This document shows, one piece after another, positions 32,977 to 39,455 of a DNA stretch of 39,455 bases. The notes under the pieces are model-generated. The model saw only the letters and a list, made by a program, of their open reading frames with translations. It made no database searches and was not told where the DNA came from. Location of the stretch: positions 1 to 39,455 of the forward strand of contig CADBYZ010000027.1 in NCBI GenBank assembly GCA_902799075.1. The letters run 5' to 3'. Each line of letters starts with the position of its first letter. Within the stretch, counting starts at the first letter, position 1. The stretch comes from Oscillospiraceae bacterium. GTDB taxonomy: Bacteria > Bacillota > Clostridia > Oscillospirales > Oscillospiraceae. The translations under genes and the position numbers were made by a program.

Positions 32977-34805
32977 TCAGTAAATGCTGTTGATGAAGTC
33001 GGTCAGGGCTGCGCGGTCGTAGTACTTCTCCGGGGTGGAGATGACGGCGTCCGGCTCCGCGCCGCGGTCCACGTCGTAGAAGGAACCGTTCTTCAGGAAG
33101 GACACGCGGGTGTTGGCGGAAATCTGGAAGGAAGTGCCCCAGGGGGAGTTGGCGTTCAGCACGTTGCAGCTGCCGCCGCCGGAGGTGCGGCCCAGCAGCG
33201 TGACCTTGCCGGACTCCTTGAAGGCGCAGGGGACATAGTTGCCGTTGGAGAAGCTGAACGGGGACTCCAGGCAGAACACATCGCGCCGGTCATCTGGTCA
33301 ACGTTGCTGATGCAGCACTCGCCCAGGAACCAGGCGGTGACATAAGCCGCGACGTTGTCCGCGCCGCCGCCGTTGCAGCTCAGGTCGATGACCACGTTCT
33401 CAATGGGGCTGTTCTCGCGGGTGATCTGCTCGTGGGCCTTGATCAGGAGGGCGAAGACGTCGTTTTCGGCAATGTCCTTGTGCTCGTCAAGATGATAGTA
33501 GTCCTCAGGCTGGAGGGTGATATCGCTTATGAACTGGTCAAAGGTGATGTAGGCCGTGTTGCCGATTTCCTCGTAGCCGGGTACGCCGTCGGGATAGAAC
33601 TTCGCGCGGGCTTCCATCTGGCGGTCCATATGATCGCCGAGGCGGCCTCTGGACAAGCCGACAGCCTTGTATTCAACAGGACCGGTCAGGTAGGAGAAGG
33701 CGTGCCAGGCGGTGTGGCCGTCGTCAAGGAAGTCGGTGATCATGCGGTAAATCGCGGCGTCCGCCTGCTTCACCTCCGGGCCCTTGAGCAGCTGGTCAAA
33801 GCCGACGTTGTGGAAGAGCTGGCCAAAGCTCTCGATGCCGTGAACATCCTTCAGACCGTAGAAGTAGTCCAGCATCATGCACAGCTCATTGTAGCCGTAC
33901 TCCGTCAGGGCCTCGCTGCGCTCGCCGGTGGGCACGTCGTAGTAGACATCGGCGCATCCTTCCGTGTTGCCGGACAGGAACACGTATTTGCCGTTGAAGT
34001 AGAGGTCGCCATACATCGTATTGGGCATAAAAATGTCGGAGAGCGTCGCCATGGGGATCAGGTACAGGCCGTCCTGCTGGATCAGGTCGATGTTGTAGGC
34101 CGCCAGATCGAACTTCAGCGCGTCGCCGTAACGGTAGAAGGAGCCGGTGTCGACCTTCTGCAGCAGCGTGGGCTCGCCCGCCTCATTGAAGGTGGACATC
34201 GTCACGGTGTCCAGGGGCGTCGCGGATTCGGGGCGCAGCGTGAAGAGGTTGTAGTCCATGAACTCAATGTAGTTTTCGTCAAAGTCGAAGGTCACGGGGG
34301 AGAGGTTGTCGTCGGCCTCGGGGTTTGCGTTGTGGCGGGTGCAGGTCACGACGGGGCCGTCCGCGCTCAGCTCAAAGCTGATGGCGGCGTCCCCTCTTTC
34401 ATAGAAGCCGCCGAAAAGCTCCGTCCAGTCGTTGATCTCGATGTAGGGCAGATCCGTCACGCCGTCCAGGAAGTAGAGCTTCAGCTCCGCCCCTGCCGGT
34501 TCGGCTTCTACGTACAGAGGGTAGGAGGCGCTGGTAATTTCGTGCGCCTTTGCGGTCTTTTCCGCCGTGTCCTCAGCGAAGAGACTGCCCAGGGAGCTAA
34601 AGAGCTCCGCCATGTCCTCTTCCTTGACTGTATCTGTGCCGAAGAGCTCGTTGAGCCAGGCGGCGGTCTGGGCCTCCGGCGTCTGTGTTTCCGTTGTCTG
34701 CGCTTCCGCTGCCGGGGCTTCCGTCGTTTCGCCTTCGGCGAAGGACGCGGCGCTCAGAGACAGGAGCATCGAGAGCGCCAGGAGAATGCTGAGAAATTTT
34801 TTCAT
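32977..34805 (-). pseudogene. S41-family peptidase-like paralog, copy B, broken
   Basis: The N-terminal frame (ATG 34805, signal peptide ending ASFAEGE, Thr/Glu/Ala-rich linker, LPYIEINDWTELF, GERSEALTEYGYNELCMM, LDDGHTAW, ENVVIDLSCNGGGAD) is normal until WFLGECCISNVDQMTGAM. It then switches frame. The remaining C-terminal part lies in another frame (32977 to about 33279: FCLESPFSFSNGNYVPCAF, LLGRTSGGGSC, YDRAALTDFINSIY). By comparison with copy C about 25-28 residues are missing at the junction near 33280. The Ser of FSNGN remains. A deletion plus frameshift is the simplest cause. Copies A and C are intact. Confidence 0.82.
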
Positions 34806-34898
34806 ACTGTCATCTTCCTTTCTCTCCCTATGGGAGAACACAATGGGTTTACGGGTTTTCTGCTGTTTATGGATGTGTTTTTGCTTTCTGTGATTTCC

Positions 34899-36767
34899 TC
34901 ACTCCCAGAGATCCTCCAGCTTGTCCTGGAGAAGCTGGAGGTCTGTGCGATTGGCAAGCTCCGCCTTTACGCGCTCCGCCATCTCGATCTGGTCGGTGAT
35001 GATGCCGTCGCAATGGCTGTCGAGGAATTTGTGCATGCCTTGCTCGGTGTTGATGGTCCAGACATACACCTCTTTGCCGCTTTCATGGATGGAGTCGATG
35101 CGGCTGTCGGTGGACATCTCTTCCTCCAGGATCAGCAGATCGCAGTTGATGCGGGCCACGTCGCCGAGGCCGCCGAACATCAGCACGCCCGTGTTAAACT
35201 CCGGGTACTTGGTCTCGGCATAGTCGATGATGTCATATTTCAGGGAGATGAGCGTCACGTTCTCGACGCAGTCCTTCTCCCGGATGAGCTTCACCACGTC
35301 GTCCACCATCTGCTTATCGGCGGAGGCACCCTTGAGCTCCAGGAAGAGCGTGATGCGGCCCTTGACCAGATCCAGCATCTCGTCGAGCTTCGGCACCGGG
35401 CTTGTCGCGCCGGTGACGGGATCGGTGATCGTGAGGGCCATGGTCTCCTCCAGCGTCAAATCACCGGGCTTCTTGGCGACGCCGGTCAGGCGCTTGTAGT
35501 CGTCATCGTGGTTGATGATGTAATAGCCGTCCTTTGTCCGCTGGGTGTCGGTCTCGGCGGCAAAGCAGTTATGCTGTATGGCAAGCTCCAGACCCTCCAG
35601 CGAGTTCTCCGGCGCCATGACGCCGCCGGTGCGGTGGGCCACGATGCGCACGGGCTCCGACCGGTGCACCACATCGTCAAAGCCGATGCCGATGAGCACC
35701 GCGAACAGCAGGAGCAGCACCAGCGTGAGGATCATCAGCAGCACATGCCGTCCATAGCCCCGGCGCTTGGAGCGGGAGGGCCACTTGACCGCGAGGTCCC
35801 TGGTGTACTCCAGATAGCAGCGGGTGAAGCGCAGCATAAAGCAGGAGCTGGCAAGCAGACTCAGCAGATAGAGCAGGAAGCCGCCATCCAGGACGACAAG
35901 GGCGCATACCGCGCGATAAACGATGACGTCGAGGTCGGTGTCGGTATAGTTTCCGCTGAGAACTGCCTCGGAATCCACCCGGTAATTCCGGGGCAGCGCG
36001 GCGCCCTCAGCCTCCAAGCTGTTCATGGGGAGATTCAGCAGGAAGCCTGCGGCAAGGAGGATCAGGAGCAGCACCACAAACGTGAGCGCCATGGCCGGGA
36101 CAAAGTTTTTCCAGTTCTGTTTCCAGAGCCGCCAGGACGCCGTAAAGGCCGCCTTCGGTTTCATCCCGTCGAGCAGCACACCGTGCAGCGTGAAGACGCC
36201 GCCGAGGCCCACGGCCAGCAGCGCCGCGATCACAATCCAGTAGAGCGCGTTGTACAGGGGCGTGGAGCGCACGACCTCCATGATGAAGTTGGGGATGTAG
36301 AAGTTCTCGGTCAGGCTGATGGAGAAGCCGATCCCGCACAGCGGCACCGCGATGAAGATGTACAGCAGCACCAGCAGTCCGCCGGGGCAGAGAAAGCGGC
36401 GCAGGGCGCGAAAGCCCTGGGCGATCTCGGCAAAGATGCGCACGGTGCGCCCGTTCAGAATGTCGTCGTAGAGATAGATGCTCGCGAAGATCTCAAAGGC
36501 GGCAAAGACCGCGACCAGCACCACACCCAGCAGCAGGATCACAAGACCGCGCCAGCTCAGGAGCAGATCCGTGAGATTTGCCGTGGTGAGGGCCGCGCCG
36601 CCGGACTCGGCCACAAGGTTTATAAGCTTATACAGCCCCCATGTCGCAGCGGCCAGCAGGATGCTCGAAATCATCTGATAACTGAACAGCTCCGGGATCG
36701 CCTGAAAGACCAGACGCCCGTAGCTGATCGGCCCCGATGGCTCTTTTAAATCATTATTTCTCTTCAT
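34899..36767 (-). CDS. Membrane glycerophosphodiester phosphodiesterase
   Basis: A 622-residue protein. Residues 1 to about 360 form a polytopic membrane domain with about eight helices (glycerophosphoryl diester phosphodiesterase membrane domain). The catalytic GDPD barrel follows: VRIVAHRTGG with His378, MAPENSLEGLELAI, AETDTQRTKDGYYIINHDDD (metal-binding Glu and Asp) and TLEETMAL. It hydrolyses glycerophosphodiesters to glycerol-3-phosphate and an alcohol, with the membrane domain bringing it to lipids. Length and layout match the Gram-positive GDPD family. It sits between S41-like genes on the same strand, 93 bases before copy B, and would suit products of the secreted PI-PLC-like protein at 13447. 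Confidence 0.9.
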   Translation of the reverse strand: MKRNNDLKEPSGPISYGRLVFQAIPELFSYQMISSILLAAATWGLYKLINLVAESGGAALTTANLTDLLLSWRGLVILLLGVVLVAVFAAFEIFASIYLYDDILNGRTVRIFAEIAQGFRALRRFLCPGGLLVLLYIFIAVPLCGIGFSISLTENFYIPNFIMEVVRSTPLYNALYWIVIAALLAVGLGGVFTLHGVLLDGMKPKAAFTASWRLWKQNWKNFVPAMALTFVVLLLILLAAGFLLNLPMNSLEAEGAALPRNYRVDSEAVLSGNYTDTDLDVIVYRAVCALVVLDGGFLLYLLSLLASSCFMLRFTRCYLEYTRDLAVKWPSRSKRRGYGRHVLLMILTLVLLLLFAVLIGIGFDDVVHRSEPVRIVAHRTGGVMAPENSLEGLELAIQHNCFAAETDTQRTKDGYYIINHDDDYKRLTGVAKKPGDLTLEETMALTITDPVTGATSPVPKLDEMLDLVKGRITLFLELKGASADKQMVDDVVKLIREKDCVENVTLISLKYDIIDYAETKYPEFNTGVLMFGGLGDVARINCDLLILEEEMSTDSRIDSIHESGKEVYVWTINTEQGMHKFLDSHCDGIITDQIEMAERVKAELANRTDLQLLQDKLEDLWE

Positions 36768-36790
36768 TTGTTCCTCATTTTAATACGGCT

Positions 36791-36822
36791 AAACGATGGA
36801 CCCGGGAGCGGGCCCATCGTTT
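36791..36822. repeat. Near-perfect inverted repeat between the DUF4428-like gene and GDPD gene
   Basis: AAACGATGGACCCG (36791-36804) pairs with CGGGCCCATCGTTT (36809-36822) with one mismatch. On the minus strand only a short TTT follows, so it is at best a weak terminator. It divides the two genes. Confidence 0.5.
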
Positions 36823-36839
36823 GTGTGTAATTCCCGTGT

Positions 36840-37487
36840 TTATCTGCCGCTGCGCTGCTTTTGAGCCATGCGCCAGGATTTCATGAAGCTGTAGAAATCC
36901 TGGGCGCAGGCATAGGCGCTCTGAACATGCTCCTCGCTGGGGGCGAAGGCGGGGATCAGACTGATCTCAAGCATGTCAACACCCAGCTCGTTGTCCAGCA
37001 GCCAGAGCTTCAGCCTGGCGTCGATGACCTTCTGTCCGCTGGGGCAGACAGGGAGCTGCGGGTAGGGATACAAGTTCAGGGAATAATTCTCTCCCTCCGC
37101 GAGCGGTGCGGTGGTCACATCCAGGCAGAAGGTATAGATATCGTCCAGCGCATAAACCCAGCCGTCCTTTTTTGCGGCGTTCATGAACCAGCCGCGGTCC
37201 TCGTCCACATCGAGCGCGGGCATGTCGGCGTACATGCCGGAAGAAAACTGGCGGGTGGCGTGAAATTCCGACGCGCCTTTTTTCCTGTTGGCATCCGCGA
37301 CAGCAATGAGGGCTTTCGCGGCGTCGACGGTCATAGCCTTGAAATCCAGGTTTTCGTTGGGAATGCACTTTTTGCGGCAGTCGCCGCACATGTATGCGCC
37401 GTCGGCAAGGTTCTCTCCGAGCATTCCGCCGAGAAGTCCCACGGACGCGCCGCAGAGGGCGCAGGTTTTCTTGTCAAAAAGTCCCAT
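36840..37487 (-). CDS. DUF4428-like zinc-ribbon protein
   Basis: A 215-residue cytoplasmic protein preceded by AAAGGAGA. It starts MGLFDKKTCALCG, and a second pair MCGDCRKKC completes a zinc ribbon in the first 45 residues (DUF4428-type). The rest has no transmembrane helix and reads like a compact alpha/beta domain (WFMNAAKKDGWVYALDDIYT, YSLNLYPYPQLPVCPSGQKV, VQSAYACAQDFYSFMKSW). Function unknown. It lies 30 bases downstream of copy C and upstream of the GDPD gene, in the same run. Confidence 0.7.
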   Translation of the reverse strand: MGLFDKKTCALCGASVGLLGGMLGENLADGAYMCGDCRKKCIPNENLDFKAMTVDAAKALIAVADANRKKGASEFHATRQFSSGMYADMPALDVDEDRGWFMNAAKKDGWVYALDDIYTFCLDVTTAPLAEGENYSLNLYPYPQLPVCPSGQKVIDARLKLWLLDNELGVDMLEISLIPAFAPSEEHVQSAYACAQDFYSFMKSWRMAQKQRSGR

Positions 37488-37517
37488 TTGTGATTCTCCT
37501 TTAATCGGTTAAGCAAA

Positions 37518-39239
37518 TCAGTACAGACTGTTGATGTAGTCGGTCAGGGCCGCGCGGTCATAGAATTTTTCGGGGCTGGTGATGATGATATCAGGCTCCG
37601 CGCCGCGGTCAACGTCATAGTAGGCGCCGTTTTTGATGAAGGAGATGCGGTGGCTGCCGGAGATCTGGAAGGAGGTGCCCCAGGCGGAGGAGATTTTCTG
37701 CACCACGCAGGAACCGCCGCCGGAGGTGCGGCCCATGACCGTCACCATGCCGGAATCCTTGAGGGCGCAGGGGACAAGGTTGCCGCAGGAGAAGCCGACG
37801 GGAGAGGTCAGCACGAAGAGGTTCTTGTCCTGCACGGTGTCGCGCTCGTCAAACTCGTGGTCGCGGTTTGCGTCGCAGCGGTAGGTGGAGGCGCAGACCG
37901 CGCCGGTCATGGTGTCCTTCATGCCGATGTTGGCCTCGCCCAGGAACCAGGCGATGACGAACACGGCGGTGTCCGCCGCGCCGCCCTGGTTGACGCTCAG
38001 GTCGAGGACGACGTTTTCAATGGGGCTTCCTTCGCGGGTGATCATCGAGTGGGCTTTTATGATGAGGCCGATGGTGTCGTTGTCGGGAAGATCCGCCGGA
38101 TCCTCGACGCTGTAGATGTATTCCGCGGTGTTCATCATTTGGGGAAGCTCAAACTTGTCGAAGGTGATATACGCGGTATTGCCGACCTCCTCATAGCCGG
38201 GGATACCGTCGGGGTAGAACTTCTCCCGTGCGCTTGCATACAAATCGCGCTGCTGAGACCACTTGCTCTCGGAGGGACCCTTGGGAGCCGTATAGTCCAG
38301 GTCGCCTGTCAGGTAGGAGAAGCCGTGCCAGGAGGAGTGACCGTCGTCCAGGTAGTCGGCGATCAGGCGGTAGATCGCGGCGTCCGCCTGCTTGACCTCA
38401 TTGCCCTTGAGGAACTGGTCGAAGCCGACCTCGTGGAAGAGCTGGGCAAAGCGGTCGATGTCATGGACCTCTTTCAGACCGTACAGGTAATCCAGCATCA
38501 TGCACAGCTCGCCGTAGCCGTATTTTGTCAGGGCTTCGCTGCGCTCGCCGGTGGGGGCGGCGTAGTAGAGCGCATCGCCCGGATTGATTTCCGAACCCAG
38601 ATTCAAGCACTGGCCGTTATAGAAGAAGAAAGCACCGTTGGGCGCGAAGAAGAAATCGTTCAGGGTCTGCAGGGGGATCAGGTACAGGCCGTTTTCGATG
38701 GGCTGATAGATCAGCTCAATGTCGTAATCCGCCAGGGGGAGCACCAGCTCGTCGCCGTAGCGGTCGAAGGTGCCCTTGTCCACCTTTTGAATGAGCGCGG
38801 GCTTTCCATCGCTGGTGAAGAACGGGATGCTGGTCACGTCCAGGATCGTGGAGGCGTCGGGCTTCACGGTGAAAATGTTATAGTCTACGAAGCGGATCTC
38901 GCTCTTGTCGAAGTCGAACGTCGCATAGCAGCCGTCATCCATGCTGCCCTCGTGATTGCGGGTAATGGTCACGACGGGGCCCTGAACGTCCTTCGTGAAG
39001 GTGACGATACCGTCTCCGATCAACCCGGTGAGCAGCTCGCACAGATTGTTAATCTCCATGTAGGGCAGATCCTTCACACCGTCCAGAAAATAGAGCTTCA
39101 TGGTCTCGCCGGTTTCCTCGCCGACGGCATACAGGGGGATATCTTCGCCGGTGATGGTGTGCGACTCCTCCGCGAAGGCCGGGGCGCAGAGGGACAGCAC
39201 CATGGTCAGTGCCAGGAGCATGCAGAGCAGTTTTTTCAT
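37518..39239 (-). CDS. Secreted S41-family peptidase-like protein, copy C
   Basis: A 573-residue intact paralog; AAAGGAA before ATG 39239. Signal peptide 1-23 (VLSLCAPAFAEE). The shared modules are in order: LPYMEINNLCELL, YLIPLQTLNDFF, GERSEALTKYGYGELCMM, LDDGHSSW, ENVVLDLSVNQGGAAD, SPVGFSCGNLVPCAL with the probable nucleophile Ser, VMGRTSGGGSC, and the end YDRAALTDYINSLY. S41 enzymes cleave C-terminal tails of proteins outside the membrane. The segment between MTGAVC and GFSCGN (DANRDHEFDERDTVQDKN) is what copy B has lost. Copy C is closer to B than to A by eye. Confidence 0.82.
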   Translation of the reverse strand: MKKLLCMLLALTMVLSLCAPAFAEESHTITGEDIPLYAVGEETGETMKLYFLDGVKDLPYMEINNLCELLTGLIGDGIVTFTKDVQGPVVTITRNHEGSMDDGCYATFDFDKSEIRFVDYNIFTVKPDASTILDVTSIPFFTSDGKPALIQKVDKGTFDRYGDELVLPLADYDIELIYQPIENGLYLIPLQTLNDFFFAPNGAFFFYNGQCLNLGSEINPGDALYYAAPTGERSEALTKYGYGELCMMLDYLYGLKEVHDIDRFAQLFHEVGFDQFLKGNEVKQADAAIYRLIADYLDDGHSSWHGFSYLTGDLDYTAPKGPSESKWSQQRDLYASAREKFYPDGIPGYEEVGNTAYITFDKFELPQMMNTAEYIYSVEDPADLPDNDTIGLIIKAHSMITREGSPIENVVLDLSVNQGGAADTAVFVIAWFLGEANIGMKDTMTGAVCASTYRCDANRDHEFDERDTVQDKNLFVLTSPVGFSCGNLVPCALKDSGMVTVMGRTSGGGSCVVQKISSAWGTSFQISGSHRISFIKNGAYYDVDRGAEPDIIITSPEKFYDRAALTDYINSLY

Positions 39240-39283
39240 GTCTTCAGTTCCTTTCCTAAAAATCCGCTGTTTCGTTTTTCAGC

Positions 39284-39455
39284 TCAGTACAGGCTGTTGA
39301 TGTAGTCGGTCAGCGCCGCGCGGTCGTAGAATTTTTCGGGTTTGCTGATGGTGTAGTCGGGATCGGCGCCGCGGTCGATGTCATAGAGGGAGCCGTTTTT
39401 GAGGAAGGACATGCGCAGGGCCGCGGAGATGGTAAAGGAAGTACCCCAGGCGGAG
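39284..39455 (-). CDS. S41-family peptidase-like protein, copy D, 3' end only
   Basis: The minus-strand frame enters from beyond the window and ends at the TGA 39284-39286. The 56 visible residues (SAWGTSFTISAALRMSFLKN, then YDIDRGADPDYT, PEKFYDRAALTDYINSLY) are nearly the same as the end of copy C, so at least a fourth paralog lies in tandem. Its ribosomal spacing to copy C (44 bases) suggests one operon. Confidence 0.8.
   Translation of the reverse strand, partial: SAWGTSFTISAALRMSFLKNGSLYDIDRGADPDYTISKPEKFYDRAALTDYINSLY

Noticed and set aside
33432-36749. A 1,105-codon plus-strand frame opposite the S41-like and GDPD genes
   Set aside because: It runs across two unrelated real genes and their intergenic gap and has no recognisable domain; an antisense shadow of high-GC codon usage.
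1-39455. CRISPR arrays, tRNA and rRNA genes
   Set aside because: No regularly spaced identical repeats, cloverleaf with CCA-type ends or conserved rRNA segments were seen on either strand.

Overview
The window is 39.5 kb of a GC-rich (roughly 55-60% by eye) Gram-positive anaerobe, most likely a gut Clostridia member of the Oscillospiraceae/Ruminococcaceae type. Strong GGAGG ribosome binding sites, an FMN-binding flavoprotein reductase, BspA-type LRR and Cna-B-like secreted proteins, a clostridial large serine recombinase and typical Firmicutes lipoprotein and signal sequences all point that way. The genus cannot be fixed from sequence alone. No rRNA, tRNA or CRISPR array was seen.

Layout. 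(1) 1-8.2 kb is a metabolic and regulatory stretch with much gene decay: the end of asnB, an HxlR regulator, an intact class-M-like sirtuin followed by a deleted radical-SAM/SPASM gene, a frameshifted ferredoxin-nitroreductase joined to a Y-family DNA polymerase remnant, an unknown helical protein coupled to an exported FMN/FAD reductase, its divergently placed broken LysR, an alpha/beta-hydrolase tail and a truncated cyclic-nucleotide-binding domain. (2) 8.2-9.9 kb holds a double-glycine-leader secreted protein, a zinc-ribbon membrane protein and a Thr-rich lipoprotein. The first two have promoters with the same tandem-repeat operator and the same extended -10 geometry. (3) 10-13 kb carries an RpiB-type isomerase, then an HD hydrolase overlapping a cardiolipin synthase. 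(4) 13.3-19.6 kb is an operon of a 1,829-residue secreted PI-PLC-like protein, a 38-residue peptide and an LRR protein. (5) 19.7-22.7 kb encodes a 1,008-residue MscS channel with two predicted external sensor regions. (6) 22.9-26 kb is a remnant mobile element: serine recombinase, XRE repressor, 58-residue ORF, sigma fragment and a hairpin-rich tail. (7) 26.2-39.5 kb is entirely minus strand: a secreted protein with an aromatic tail, a second two-sensor MscS channel, a DUF5684-like membrane protein, four S41-peptidase-like secreted paralogs (two complete, one broken, one cut by the window edge), a membrane GDPD and a DUF4428-like zinc-ribbon protein.

How the genes may work together (inference): regions 3-7 are rich in envelope and phospholipid functions. 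These are a secreted phospholipase C-like enzyme, cardiolipin synthase, a membrane glycerophosphodiesterase, two channels whose gating may be coupled to external sensors, and several exported S41-like proteins. The most novel points are the repeated sensor-MscS architecture on both sides of the mobile element, the S41-like paralog array, the shared 11-bp-phased operator at 8.3 and 8.9 kb, and the Tyr/Trp/Gly/Asp-rich tail protein.
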